Positions 32,754 to 45,782 are shown, counted from the first letter of the stretch. The stretch is DNA of 64,000 bases from Linum tenue (GCA_946122785.1 CAMGYJ010000002.1:67791703-67855702); one strand, 5' to 3'. A program made the numbers and translations. Notes: a model not told the origin generated them from the sequence alone.

Positions 32754-34627
32754 ATGGAAGACTACAACACCCACCAATCTCCTCCTCCTCCGTACGATCT
32801 CATAATCCTCGGAGCGTCCGGATTCACCGGCAAGTACGTTGTAAGAGAAGCGCTCAAGTTCCTCAATTCCCCATCTTCCCCTCTCAAATCCTTCGCCATC
32901 GCCGGCCGAAATCCTTCCAAGCTCTCTTAAGCTCTCAAGTGGGCTGCCCATCCCAACTCTCCACCTCCCTCCATCCCGATCCTCTCCGCCGACACCACCG
33001 ACCCTGCTTCCCTTCGCCTGCTATGCTCCCAAACCAGGCTGCTCCTCAACTGCGTCGGCCCATTTCGTCTCTACGGCGACCCTGTCGTTGCCGCCTGCAG
33101 CCAGACCGGCTGCGATTACTTGGATATCTGCGGGGAGCCCGAGTTTATGGAGAGAATGGAAGTCAATTACCATGACCAGGCTGTCGAGAAGGGCTCTCTG
33201 ATCGTTTCGGCTTGTGGGTTCGATTAGATTCCGGCTGAATTGGGGTGGATGTTTAATTCCAAGCAGTGGCCTTCCGCTGCTGTTCCGAACCAGATTGAGG
33301 CTTACTTGAGCTTGGAGTCGGAGAAAACCATTGTTGGCAATTTCGGGACTTATGAATCGGCCGTCCTGGGTGTTGCCAACATGGACAAATTGCAAGAGCT
33401 GAGAAGATCTAGACCCAAAAGGCCTAGGCCAACGGTGAGGAAACAACTTCTCTTTGTTACATTGTACTGCTTTTTCATCACTGCGTAGTTAGCTTGCTGA
33501 ATTGAACTGTGAGAGTGGAATTTGCCGATCGTTTATCTGACTGTCCATCGATGTTAGAACGGTCTAACCCCTTTGGTAGGCAGGTTTGTTGACATTGCTC
33601 AGCAATGGACTTGTGCTGACTAATGCATTGACTTGGCAGGGTAAAATTGTTTCAGCTATGACTATAACGTTTGATGAGTGGAAATTTACGTCAATCACTA
33701 GGGACTCAGAATGTTGGTGGTAGCAGTTTAGGTTGACATCCATAGTGATTCATGCCAGTTGTCTTGATGCGTGAGAGTAATGTATTGCTGCTGTATTACT
33801 TGATCTCTTTTCATGCTGATAAATTGATAATAGCTACTCCCAAGGACCTATCATAGATGATAGATCACCATTACCACAGTGTTGACAGTTAAGAGAGTTC
33901 ATAGTTGCTCCATTACAATGTTTTGCAGATTCCTGGGCCCTATCCTCCTAAAGGGCCAATCATAGATCATCAAAAGGAGTTCGGTCTTTGGGCCATAAAG
34001 TTGCCATCAGCTGACTCTATTGTGGTAAGAAGAACGCTCTCAACGCTAGCAGAACATCCCCACGGTCTTCCCGGAGTCAATGAGACCGGCGAGCAGATTG
34101 AAAAAAGGGAGAAATTCTGGTCTGCAATGAAGCCAGCTCATTTTGGGGTGAAGCTGGGATCCAAGAGCCTGTTGGGCATCTTTCGAGTCATCACTCTAGG
34201 CGTGTTCATGGGGCTCCTGGGTAGAAGCTCCATTGGTAGGTGGCTGCTCCTAAAGTTCCCGTCATTCTTCAGCCTTGGATGGTTCAAGAAGAAGGGTCCT
34301 TCGGAGGAAGAAGTTGAGAGTGCTTCATTCAAGATGTGGTTTGTTGGACGTGGGTACAGCGACCTGAGTCAAGCCTCAGCTGGGGACAAGAACAAGAAGC
34401 CCGATGCAGAGATCATAACGAGAGTGATGGGCCCTGAGATTGGCTACCTGACGACGCCTATTGTGTTGCTCCAATGTGCTCTTATTGCTCTGGGACAACG
34501 TGACAGTCTCCCCAAAGGAGGAGTTCTCACTCCCGGGATTGTGTTTGGTTCGACGGATCTTCAAGAACGGCTCCAGCAAAATGGGATTTCATTTGATGTC
34601 ATTTCGAGGAAAAATGTGACTACTTAG
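32754..34627 (+). pseudogene. Saccharopine-dehydrogenase-like oxidoreductase, copy 1 (two nonsense mutations)
   Basis: The two exons 32754-33434 and 33929-34627 match the intact copy at 37637-39345 throughout. The N-terminal Rossmann motif GASGFTGKYV is present, and exon 2 retains GPYPPKGP, GRSSIGRWLL and FKMWFVGRGYSDL. A TAA at 32928-32930 replaces the Gln codon of the intact copy, and a TAG at about 33225-33227 replaces Ser within ACGFDS. No frameshift is seen and splice sites are kept, so loss is recent or the gene is read through poorly. The family (SCCPDH-like; Arabidopsis At5g39410, recalled) is annotated as a mitochondrial or lipid-droplet oxidoreductase whose substrate is not settled. 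Confidence 0.88.
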
Positions 34628-34885
34628 TGGCTGGAGGCTCCCAATCATATCGAAGTAAGACATTGATGATCTATCACCAATAATTGTGAAGCTAACCGCT
34701 TGAGTATTGAGTCAACAAAGGGGCCGAAGATTGATCCAGGGTATTCCAATTACAGGTTGAGAGAGATTACAATATTAGGAGTGTTTTAGTGTTCATCTCT
34801 GTTTTCGATTTCCAGCTCTGTTGTATTAACTTTGATACCACTTGTATCAACCCTCATCTCACGGTGGATCATAACGAGCCGGGGG

Positions 34886-35362
34886 TAGGAATGGCAATGG
34901 GGCAGGTCCGGGGCGGGTTTCTTGGTACCCAGACCCGTCCCGTGGCAGGACGGGTCCAGGTCGGGTAATTGATCACGGGTCGCGGGTCGGGGCAGGTCGA
35001 CCCAATGGGTATGCAATTTATATGAAAAACATTAGAAATATTCGTTATTTTTATTATAAGACTAAGAAAACAAATAATATTATGACAATTGTAGTTAAAT
35101 TATTGGAGAAATTGAGATTTTCACTAATTTACAACTTTATTATAGCTAAAATATGATGCAATAAAAGGAAAATTCGAAATAATTTGACTAAGATTACATG
35201 TAATTTAAACAAGAACGGGTCGAGAATGGGGTGGGTCAGGGCAGGTCAGGTCGATGAGACTACTCATGCCCGCCCAGCCCCGCCTACGGGGCGGGCCGGA
35301 CCCGCCCCAAAACAGGTCAAACAGGTCGGGTAAAACGGATCAGGTCAAAATTGCCATCCCTA
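34886..35362. mobile_element. Ac-like hAT MITE (477 bp)
   Basis: The ends TAGGAATGGCAATGGGGC and (inverted) TAGGGATGGCAATTTTGAC are flanked by exact octamers GCCGGGGG (34878-34885, 35363-35370). The GC-rich ends carry GGGCGGGT/ACCCG arrays, and the AT-rich centre is non-coding. Confidence 0.9.
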
Positions 35363-35370
35363 GCCGGGGG

Positions 35371-36573
35371 CCAACATATGTTGAATCATGTGACATGAAG
35401 TTATAGTGGTCAAGAGTCAAGACAAATCATGTTGTTTCGTTCATAGAGTTAATTTGAACCGGTCCAATTTGCCTTGAGTGAACCTATTGGTTTTGGCCCT
35501 TGGGTTATCATAGTCTAAATCCTGGAATAATATACATAAGAATTTTCTCTACTTTTCTTTAGAATTTGCTGTATTCTTTCAATTAAAGTCATAAGTAACT
35601 GACTTATCTGCCACAATAGTTAGCACTCCATATAACCAATAATTTTAAATAATTTACAAAATAATTTATCTTCATATAATTAACTCTATAAATCAACAAA
35701 GTGATTTTCCAAAATCACAAAAATTTTCACCAAGAATCAAATCATAGAATTTGAGTTGAAGTGTTGTATTAAAACTTATAAATTGATTAGGTCGTACAAG
35801 GATTATCGTCGAAAGATGTATACAAATTTGTATTTCAAAACAGAAAATTTGACATATTGTGATTCAACTAGATAACAAGTTGATTCTTTGAGTAACAGGG
35901 AACGTAATAGTTTTGTAAGGAAATATTTTCAATGGTAGAAGTGAATGATAACAAATCACTAGCTAATAATTGCACTAAGGGTTGAGAATCAATAACATAG
36001 AACTAACTAAATATCGTTGACCAATGAGTCAAAACATCATTGGTTAATTTTTAAATTTAACAATCAATGTGGTGTATATATGGTGCAAAGAATATTATGA
36101 TACGCGGGGAGATTACCACGTACCCTTAATAAAGTAATGGTATAATTTAATTAGAATTTGGGGTACCATACCATAACTTTATTCTCTAAACCATGTACTC
36201 TATTTCTCTAAACGCTAATTGTGCATATGGTATGGTTGATATATTTCGACAAATCATAATCATCAAATATTGTTCATAATGTAATTGATCATATGGTTTA
36301 AGGTTTAGACTTTAGAGGATTAGGTTCTAGAATTTACTTATTTGAGTTTAGGGTCAGTGACTCACCCCTTCAAGAATTAGAGTTTCAAATTTACAGAATT
36401 AGGATTCAGAATTACATAGGGATCAAGTATCTTCACTAAGAAAATCTCTCAATATTTGAAGCCAATTAAGAACAATAATTTTTTAGGGTTAGTCCAAGCA
36501 TTGTATTATATAAGATAACGAACCAAGTATCTTGGTTCTTCAATCTTGACATAATTAATATCCTACAATGAGA
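35371..36573. other. AT-rich intergenic DNA
   Basis: No coding frame, repeat boundary or RNA gene could be supported. Confidence 0.5.
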
Positions 36574-36581
36574 GTTACACA

Positions 36582-37169
36582 CAGTGGCGGAGCCAGAAAA
36601 TTGGCCAAGTGGGTGTCTTTATCATATCATAAAGAATCACCTATACAGTAGAAAAGTCAAGTTTAAATGAAAAAACAAGTCAACAACGCAATACTCTAAA
36701 TTCATACAATTACATTAAAATAGTTTATTGTAAAATATATATATATATATATTAAAATAGTTTCACGTACATAGGCTACAACGTCAGACAAATAAGTTCA
36801 GTACATAAAAGTGAAGACTTCCATTCATCAAGTATTACAAATTATAACTCAGAAGTACCTTGGAATTGATTTTGTGAAACAAACAAGTGAACTTCAATTG
36901 GTACTTCATCACTTTCGGTTTTGTTTAAACAAAAGGCAAGAAATTTCTCTATTGTAGAGCTACAAAAGAAATGAGCGAGTTTAAACAAAAGACAACCATT
37001 TATTACTATAAATAAAGACGAAAGTGTATTGCATAACAAAACTTACTCGATTGAAATGGTAAGAAATTCTTATTGCAACTGAATGATCACTAATTCGAAT
37101 TTATTTATACCCATATTCGGAAATTTTTTCTCCAAACCCACCCCACCTCTCCAAGTGACTCCGCCACTG
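36582..37169. mobile_element. Tip100-like hAT MITE (588 bp)
   Basis: The ends CAGTGGCGGAGCCAGAAAA and (inverted) CAGTGGCGGAGTCACTTGG are flanked by exact octamers GTTACACA (36574-36581, 37170-37177). It has no transposase. Confidence 0.9.
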
Positions 37170-37177
37170 GTTACACA

Positions 37178-37636
37178 CCTCTAGTGCAGACACGAGTCAA
37201 CATCATCAGATAAATGGATAATTAAGTTGAAATGCTATATGTTGGAAACTTTTAGCACAAGTTTATAATAAGTTTAAGGAACCGTCACTATTTATTGATT
37301 GGCTCGATGAATTTTGAACTCAAAGTATTACATCAACAAATAAAACTCATTGACTCATTATTGAGAAATTATCTTTTAACGAGTCAATGTTTCATTAAAT
37401 TTGCATGTAATAAATCAAAAACTATTTTTCAAAAAGTGATTAATACAATATAAAAGAATCAAATACATAAAACAATTTAAGTCGCAAGATCAGTTGATTA
37501 CTATAAATAATAATCAAAACTCAATCGGCTAGTAGATCAAACACAAAGCTAATTGTTAAAGATGGAAAAAAACGCAAGAACTAGAAAACCCAAAACAAAC
37601 TCCAAACACATCAAACTGTCAACCTATCCGGAATAC
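37178..37636. other. AT-rich 3' flank of oxidoreductase copy 2
   Basis: No feature is recognised. Confidence 0.45.
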
Positions 37637-39345
37637 TTAAAATGGGCAACGACCGAACTTGCAGACAACTCTTCTTGAGATGACATCAAAAGAAATCCCA
37701 TTATGCTCGAGACGCTCTCGGAGATTAGTCGGACCAAACACAATCCCTGGAGTGAGAACTCCTCCTTTGGGTAAGTTGTTACGTTGAGCAAGAACAATCA
37801 AAGCACATTGCAGCAAGATGATAGGAGTCGTCGAATAGCCCGGATCAGGACCCATGACTCTCGTTATGATTTCTGCATCTGGCTCTTGCTTCTTGTCCCC
37901 GTCTTCTGTCGACATCCTTCGGCTCAAGTCACTGTATCCGCGTCCGACGAACCACATCTTGAAGGAAGCGCTCTCGACCTCATCCTCCGAAGGACCCTTC
38001 TTGCTGAACCATCCAACGCTGAAAAATGATGGGAAGTTCAGGAGTAGCCACCTTCCAATAGAACTTCTACCCAAGTAGCCAATAGAGACGCCAAGAGTAA
38101 TAAATTGAAAGAGACCCCAAAGGCAATTAGACCCCAACTTCAGCCCAAAATAAGCAGGCTTCGTCGTCGACCAAAATTTCTTCCTCTTTTCAGTTTGTTT
38201 GTCACTCTCTTTAACCCCCGGAAGACCTTGAGGGTGTTTTGTCAATGTTGCAAGCGTTCTACTTACAACTGCAGTATCAGCCGATGGAAGCTTTAGGACC
38301 CAAAGACCAAACTCCTTCTGGTATTCTATGGTTGTCCCTTTACGAGGGTATGGCCCAGGAATCTGCAACAAAAGTGAATGAGCATTAATATGATCCACGT
38401 TGAATACCTTTTCCGAAATCTACAACAAAGTTGAAATGCGAAACACGCGATCTAACAAATATATGTCACAGTACGTCGACCTAGCACCAATGAGCGTTAG
38501 AACTTAGAAGTGTGCTTGGCCCGTAGTGCATTATTGTATGATACATAAGTATGAAAATGTAACAAAACAAAGTCAGGGAAAAAATATTCATAATAATGCA
38601 ATAAATTGTGTGCCAAAATAAAAAAAAAAATGTAACAACTAACAACTAACAAAAGTTACTTGCTCACCTTCGGCTTCGACCTTCTGGGTCTGGATCTCCT
38701 CAACTCCATCAATTTGTCCACGTTGGCCACACCCAGAACCGCCGATTCGTAAGTCCCGAAGTTGGCAACAATGTTCTTATCAGATTCCAAGCTCAGGTAA
38801 GCCTCAATCTGGTTTGGCACAGCCGGGTAGACCCACTGCTTCGAGTTAAACATCCAACCCAGCTCAGCCGGGACCGAATCGAACCCACAAGCCGAAACAA
38901 CCAACGAACCATTCTCAACCGCTTGGTCGTGATAACTGTATTCCATCCTCTCCATAAACTCCGGCTCCCCGCAGATATCCAAGTAGTCGCAGCCGGCCTC
39001 GACACAGGCGGAGACGACAGGGTCGCCGTGGAGACGAAACGGGCCGACGCAGTTGAGAATGAGCCTGGTCCGGGAGCAGAGCATGCGAAGGGAAGCAGGG
39101 TCGGCAGTGTCGGCGGTGAGGATTGGGATGGACGGAGGTGGAGAGTTGGGCTCGGCGGCGGCCCATTTCAGGGCTTGGGTGAGCTTGGAATGGTTTCGGC
39201 CCGCAACGGCGAAGGATTTGAGAGGGGAAGATGGGGAGTTGTGGAACTTGAGTGCTTCTCTTACGACGTATTTGCCGGTGAATCCTGATGCTCCTAGGAT
39301 TATGATGTCGTAGAGGACTGGAGATGGGTTGCTGTCGCTCTCCAT
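37637..39345 (-). CDS. Saccharopine-dehydrogenase-like oxidoreductase, copy 2 (intact)
   Basis: Exons are 38668-39345 and 37637-38362 on the minus strand (GT at 38667-38666, AG just above 38362), giving 467 residues without interruption. Residues 11-27 hold the NAD(P)-binding Rossmann motif ILGASGFTGKYVV. The region CGEPEFMERME and VVSACGFDSVPAELG are typical of the SCCPDH/saccharopine-reductase-like family. A hydrophobic segment in exon 2 (LWGLFQFITLGVSIGYLG) may be membrane-associating. Its C-terminus (VVCKFGRCPF) differs from the other two copies. True saccharopine dehydrogenase activity is not implied by the family name. It is the only copy of three here with an unbroken frame. A TRIM element lies only 69 bp upstream of the ATG. 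Confidence 0.92.
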
Positions 39346-39414
39346 TTTTGGGAAACGATTTGCAGAGACAGAGAGAGGATTTAGAGATCTCAAATAAATA
39401 TCGATGTTTATTAT

Positions 39415-39705
39415 TGTCAAGAACCAGTTGCTCCCAATAACTCGAGTTGTTGGGAGAAGGTTTTGCTGGATCTTATACCACTCTCTAACACGCCCCCTCA
39501 AACGAAAGCCAACCCATGGGCTTGAAGTTTGCACAGGCCCATCATACCTTGTGCTTGAAAGACAACGGTTAATATTGGGGGTCGTGGAGATTCGAACACA
39601 TGACCTTTCGGTTTTAGGCTCTGATACCATGTCAAGAACCAGTTGCTCCCAATAACTCGAGTTGTTGGGAGAAGGTTTTGCTGGATCTTATACCACTCTC
39701 TAACA
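39415..39705 (-). mobile_element. TRIM (miniature LTR retrotransposon)
   Basis: Two 76-bp direct repeats (39415-39490 and 39630-39705; TGTCAAGAACC...CTCTCTAACA) flank 139 bp. The inner side of the right repeat carries GGCTCTGATACCAT, the complement of the tRNA-Met primer site, and the inner side of the left repeat carries CGCCCCCTC, a polypurine tract on the minus strand. ATTAT is duplicated on both sides (39410-39414, 39706-39710). It has no coding capacity. Confidence 0.93.
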
Positions 39706-39998
39706 ATTATGAGCATAGTAGCGGAACTCTTGTTGTCCCAATGCATCCCCTATTAGCCGCCACCAACCATCTCTAGATCAGCCACCAGCCCACCACCACC
39801 AGTACGGCAGTACATTTATTAAATGGGGGGTGTGGTTAATTAATTAGGCGGAAACAGAGTGAGCAGTGACACTCAGTGAGCAGCATGCATGTGTTGTTCA
39901 TCGTATTCTAAGACTCGTACTGATGAAAGTCCTCCTGACAGACTTTACTAGCCGCCACCATTAGATTCTGCATCGAGCTCGTGCTTCTGTTCCCATGC

Positions 39999-40001
<3 letters not shown>

Positions 40002-40081
<80 letters not shown>
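40002..40081. repeat. (AT)n microsatellite, about 80 bp
   Basis: It is an uninterrupted run of TA dinucleotides. The Ile-Tyr repeat frame predicted across it is an artefact. Confidence 0.97.
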
Positions 40082-40084
<3 letters not shown>

Positions 40085-41332
40085 ATAGCTTTCTTCCATA
40101 TTCTTAAAATTTATTAATTGGGGTGAGCGTCAAGACAACGTATTGTTCAAGAGCTGGGTTCAGATCTTTAAATCTCAAAGTTTAAGAATTATTTTGGACA
40201 ATTGTTAATAATGTAACTTGATGATATCAACTTTTATTCGATGTATTATTAACAATGTACAGTCATCATTTATATTAATGTTTTCTATAATATTTACAAA
40301 ATTATTATCAACAACAACTCATTACAAGGTAAAAAAATTCAACCTAGCATTACGGGCTACCCAATCAACCAATGAGTTACGTTCAACATGGTACCAATTA
40401 CACTTCGATCCATGGGGGCAATTGGAGAATGAATGGAATGCACACTAAAGCAGCTTGACGTTGAAATCCTATGCATTCTATATTGTTTCTACTTTCTAGT
40501 ATGATTTATGAGACTTATAATACGCATTGTAATGTTACTAACATGCTCTGTTGACTCTGTTATACATTCTTGTGTTTTTGACATGTTTGTTATGTTTCTG
40601 GTATATATAACTTAGTTTCAAACCATACTGAAAAATCATAAATCATAAATTTAAAATATAAAATATTTAAATATTAGAATTAGTACAAATTTAATTTATT
40701 ATTTAGTTTGTATTTTTCTCCCTATTAATATCCCTTTTCCTATTGATTATTATTTGTGTTAGCACTATTAAACACGTTGAGTGCTATTATACTATACTAG
40801 TGTTCATACCCGCGCTCCGCGCTGGGAGTTGCGATACATTCGCAAAACAGAAAGACTATATCTTGTATTCATAATGAAACCAGTTTAGATGTACCATGTA
40901 AATGAAAGTGTTTACATAACCAATCAGCGACAAAGGGCATCCCAGAACAAGACCCAACCATCTGCTCGTCCTCCGAATCTCCAGATCTGGAGTTATTTGG
41001 TGGTGGGAGTACAAGCTCAGTTGCATTTCTTGCCGAGAACGAAGAAGCATATTGGAATTTGAATCCCAAAATCAGGAAGAAGGGACGAGGATTCAAAATC
41101 AATGGTGGAGATGGATTCGCGCTAGTGGTGGGTTCGGAGATTTATATCGACAACGGTTGACGCTAGAGAGGCCCTTGTGCGACTGAATCTACCGGTACTC
41201 GAGGCGACGTCGCCGGCGGTGGATGGAGTGCCGACGCGAGGGCTAAAGCAGAGCAAAATGACGGAATCCCTTGTGCGCCTAGATTTGCCAGCATCACTGA
41301 ATCTGGCGGCTGCATATTTGTGGGTTTTGTGG
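40082..41332. other. Intergenic, AT-rich then GC-richer, no supported gene
   Basis: From about 40861 to 41332 the base composition rises and short frames exist on both strands, but I recognise none. The sequence CATACCCGCGCTCCGCGCTGGG at 40804-40826 resembles a transposon terminus, but no partner end was found. Confidence 0.4.
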
Positions 41333-41359
41333 GTTTCAACTATAGGTGTCAAAACATAG

Positions 41360-41625
41360 CCCGACCCAATTAACCCGCCCGATCAACCCGACCCGCAACC
41401 CAACCGCAATCCGAATTGACTAAAAGTCAACAACCCGTAACCCGCCCGACCCGCAACCCGATTGACCCGCAACCCAACTAACTCGCAACCCGACTGACCC
41501 GCAACCCGATTAACCCGAACCCGATTGACCCGCAACCTGACTGACCTGAAACCCGATTAACCCGAACCCGATTGACCCGAACCTGACTAACCCGTAACCC
41601 GACCGACTCAACCCGAATTTCATCT
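41360..41625. repeat. Subterminal tandem array of ACCCG units (left)
   Basis: About 20 imperfect units like CCCGCAACCCGATTGA are present. They are presumably transposase-binding sites by analogy with other hAT elements. Confidence 0.75.
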
Positions 41626-43359
41626 AATCCACTTGAATAATTATAAAAATATACAATACATAGTTTTTCAAAATAAAGTTTTTCATTCTAAACTTAGGTA
41701 AAATTATTTTTTCATTTCATATAGGAAATTTAAAAAATATGAAACTCACTTGACATTACGTATTTTAAAAAAATTACAAAAATTGAAACATGAAGGTCAC
41801 TTGAGATCATGACAATATTAATATAATATATAAATTAAAATTTTGGTTAATTTAACTATTCAATATAATTATCAATTAAATATAAATAAAGTAAAGTAAT
41901 GTATTTGATATTTTTAAATGAAGAGAGAAATTTTGGTGTATTCAAGTTTTTGGGAAGAGAAAGAAGAGGGAAATTCGGTTCTTTGAATTTTTTAGAAAAG
42001 AAACAAGTGGAAATTTTGGTGGTTTTGATATGTGGGAAGAGAAAGAAGTGTGAAAGTTTGATTCTTTTGATTATGAAAGAGAAATAAAGAGGAAAACTTT
42101 TGAGTTTTCAACTTTTTGTAGAAGGAAAGAAGAGGGTAATTTGGTTCTTTAAATTTTATGGAAGAGAAAGAGGAGGAAAAATTGAGTTTTCTAATGTATG
42201 GAAGTAGAAAGAAGGAGGAAAATTTTAGTATTTTTGTGAAAAGAAAGAAGGAAACAAATTTGGTGTTTTCAATTTTTTGGTTTTTCATAATTTTAGCTTT
42301 TGAAATATGAATCTTTAACTTTTATATGAAAGGCATGACTAGTTAAAATTATTATTATATGCTTTGAAGGCTAATATATATATGTATGTATGTAATTGTT
42401 TATGGGCTAATAAATAAATTAACCATTAGTTACAACAATTTATACTAAACTTGATAAGTCATCTTTGACGGTTCGTTGTTTAGGATATAAAGTATATGGT
42501 TAGGGTATAGGGTATAAGGTACATATGGTGCGTGGTTAGGGTACAAGGTATGTGGTGTAAAGTATAGGATATATGGTTAGGGTATAACAATTAGCAAATA
42601 TCACTTTTTATCTATGTTTTGAAAATCAAAGTATGAATTTCACTTTTAAATTAACTATACTAGCAAAATCACAACTCAAAGACATATGGTTAGGGTATAG
42701 GGTATAGGTTATGTGGTTAGTGTATAATGTATTGATGGTTTAGGATATACAATCAACAACATATACTAACTTAATATTGTTGATTGAGGGTAAGGCTAAG
42801 TGTATAGGATATATGCTATTGAGTAAGTTATGATTGAAGTCATAATAATTTTACTAAATTTGATAGCTAATCTTTAATGGTTCAATTTTTAGGATAATTC
42901 AAACAATTTTTAGGATAACTCGTTTGGCAACAGTATACTGAAGTTATTTGGGCAATGAGTTATTTCGAAATAACTCCTTTTATCACTATGCTTTTGCCAA
43001 ATACCACACGCCAAATACCAGATTTGCATGGTTATACTAAACGAGATACTTTAATACAATTACTACTGAATTAATACTAAAATATCAAATAAACAATTAA
43101 TGTTGTCTTTTGGTTGCAAATATTGATATCACCATTACTATTAGCTATAATACTTTACCAATTATGATTAATTACATAACAAGTTTGCAAGTCATACAAA
43201 TTGATTTAACATTTTGACTAGTTTTTTTCAAAAAAAAAGTATATATATACGAGGTAGAAATAAATTGGTTAAAAAGTTGAGAAAATATTTTAAATTAGTG
43301 TAATAAAATGTGTAAGTTGGTACTTGGTAATGAGTTAAGTTACATGATGCGCTGGCCCG

Positions 43360-43570
43360 AACAACCCGAAACCCGATCCGCCCGCAACCCGCCCGACCCA
43401 AAACCCGATGAACCCGCAACCCGATTTGCCTGCAACCCGATTGAACCCGAACCCGATGAACCCGCAACCCGACTAACCCGCAACCCGTTTGAACCCGAAC
43501 CCGATGAACCCGCAACCCGACTAACCCGCAACCTGTTTGAACCCGAACCCGATTGAAACCAGCCCGAACT
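43360..43570. repeat. Subterminal tandem array of ACCCG units (right)
   Basis: Imperfect units of AACCCGATGAACCCGCAACC occur in the same strand orientation as the left array; only the outer 12 bp are inverted. Confidence 0.75.
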
Positions 43571-43597
43571 CGCCCGATTGACACCTATAGTTTCAAC

Positions 43598-44481
43598 AGG
43601 GGTGAATATGGTGGATGGCGACAACGGCTGAGAAGGGGTTTAACGAGATGAGATGGGTCTTAGTTGCTCAATCGGAGATGTACGAAGAAGAAGAGGAAAG
43701 GAAGGTGGAGGAATCTGGAGCGGAGCTTTTAATTTACTTTCCTTTTTTGTTTTTTTTTTTTAATTTTATTCTTTCACTTAACTGATTTTCCTTTTTGCCA
43801 CGTTAATTAGAAACACAATCCACACGGACTGCCACGTAGACAAAATTTGGCCACGTCGTAAATATCTGTTTGTCCAGTCAGCAACTATGAGAAAACCGTT
43901 AATTTTACGGACGGAATGGCTATATCATTGTATTTTTCAAAAAGTGGCTACTATTGTCACAACGCGAATAGTTATGGTTATGGAAGTGTATTTTGCCTAA
44001 AAAAATAACAAAAAACTGGGCATTTCTAGTCTCCATCAGCAACTCCCTTCTCCCCGAAGAAATAAAAACTAAACAAATAACCTCTCCCAGCGGTCACATC
44101 AAAACCAGTGAGCAAAGCTGCCATCTCCAATGAGGGAGGGCAAGTCGACTTGAGACTGGTGGTGCCTCCTGTCATATCAAGCACCATCACAACCCCTTGA
44201 GTGTTTAGTGGTCTTACCGGGACACGCAAGTCGACTTGAGACCAATGCGCATTTTTGCTAAGCGTCCTCTAGTTTCCACCCAAGATCTTCTTCATGGCTA
44301 ATTGGGCTCATTTAGTTCGCTCGTGACCGCCGTGAGGAAAAAACAGCTAGAAAGAGAGACAGAAAGAAACTAATCGCAACCAGAAGTCCCATCCAGCAGT
44401 TTGAAGCTTACCACAACTATATCAGGACCCACAGCAGGTGAGCAGCCAATCAAAAAGCGCTGAATAGTAATTTTGAGTCCA
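43598..44481. other. Intergenic, no supported gene
   Basis: A 17-bp direct repeat GCAAGTCGACTTGAGAC occurs at 44140-44156 and 44226-44242. The 67-codon minus-strand frame over it matches nothing I recognise. Confidence 0.4.
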
Positions 44482-44603
44482 AATGAATAGTGAAAGTAGT
44501 CTAGATGTACAGTGCAAGTTGTTTTGTACAGTTATACTTTTAAATGAATAGTGAAAGTAGTCTAGATGTATAGTGCAAGTTGTTTTGTGCAGTTATACTT
44601 TTA
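44482..44603 (+). repeat. Tandem duplication of a 61-bp unit
   Basis: AATGAATAGTGAAAGTAGTC..TTATACTTTTA is present twice head to tail (44482-44542, 44543-44603) with two differences. Confidence 0.9.
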
Positions 44604-45782
44604 ATTTTCTCTTGGTGCTTCCAACCTGCTTATTAGCCAACACGTGGAATCCAAGACATTTAATCTATAGCTAGGCAAAGTATATCTGTATTGCTAAAAC
44701 TTTGACCCAATGCGATAAATATATGCACTTCGGTTTATAATGACAACTCTAGCTATACTTAGAATGTTTGATGGACCACTATACCCATTTTTAACAGAAT
44801 TAGAGGTCTTATTAACTTAATTATCGACAAATGAGGCGGACTCCATTTCGACTCTCATGGTTGTTCCACATGGAATAATTGATGAAATACAAATCTAAAA
44901 CAAACTCCAGCACATTACACTGTTGTCAACCTATTCGGGTTACTTAAAATGGAAATGACCAAACTTAGAGATAAATCGATTTCTCACACGACCAAAGGTT
45001 CAATTAGAGCACCCATCACTTAGTAGAGCCAATTCTCCTTGAAGTGACATCAAAAGAAATTCCATTTTGTTGGAGTCGTTCTTGGAGATCCATCGGGCCA
45101 AACACGATCCCGGGAGTGAGAACTCATCCTTTAGGGAGACTGGCACGTTGACCTAGAATGATCAGAGCACATTGTAGTAAGACAATAGGAGTCGTCAAAT
45201 AGCCCGCATCAGGACCCATAATTCTTGTTATGATCTCTGCATCGACCTCCTTGTCTCCAACATTTGTCGATGTCCTCAAATTACTGTATCCACGTCCAAC
45301 GAACCACATCTTGAACGAAGCACTCGCTACCTCATCCTCCGAAGGACCCTTCTTGCTGAACCATCCAAGGCTGAAAAATGATGGGAAGTTTAGGAGTAGC
45401 CACCTTCCGATAGAACTGCTACCTAAGAGCCCAATGAACAAGCCTAGAACAATGAATCGAAAGACACCTATCAAGCAGTCAGAGCCCATCTTTAACCCAA
45501 AATGAGTAGGCTTCATCGTCGACCAAAATTTCTTCCTCTTGTCAAGCTGGCCATCACTCTCATCACATCCCGGAAAACCATTAGGGTGTTTTGTTAACAT
45601 TGCAAGCGTTCTACTTACAACTGCAGTATCCGCTGATGGAAGCTTTATGACCCAAAGATCAAACTCCTTTTGGTAATCTATGAGGGGTCCTTTATGAGGA
45701 TATGGCCCAGGAATCTACAACAACGATGAATCATTAATATGGTCCAATTTGAATAAAAGTTTTTATGGTCTCCATACTTTAA

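Larger units (their letters stand above)
41341..43589. mobile_element. hAT element (2249 bp) with inverted ACCCG-repeat ends
   Basis: Perfect 12-bp ends TATAGGTGTCAA are flanked by exact octamers GTTTCAAC (41333-41340, 43590-43597). Each end carries an array of AACCCGA-TGACCCGC-type units (41360-41625 and 43360-43570), and the centre is AT-rich with purine-biased and GGTATAGGGTATA-type simple repeats. No transposase is recognisable. Confidence 0.92.

Noticed and set aside
39908..40099. Ile-Tyr repeat protein
   Set aside because: It is translation of an (AT)n microsatellite.
41899..42288. Frames on both strands in the purine-rich part of the hAT
   Set aside because: They are simple-sequence composition (GAAAGAAG) giving Lys/Glu- or Phe/Ser-rich readings.
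40796..44036. Possible Helitron bounded by CCCGCGCTCCGCGCTGGG and a CTAG end
   Set aside because: No TC start next to an A/T target and no 3' hairpin 10-12 nt before CTAG could be found.
44026..44229. 67-codon minus-strand frame
   Set aside because: There is no recognisable domain, no conserved partner and no promoter; it is probably a chance frame.
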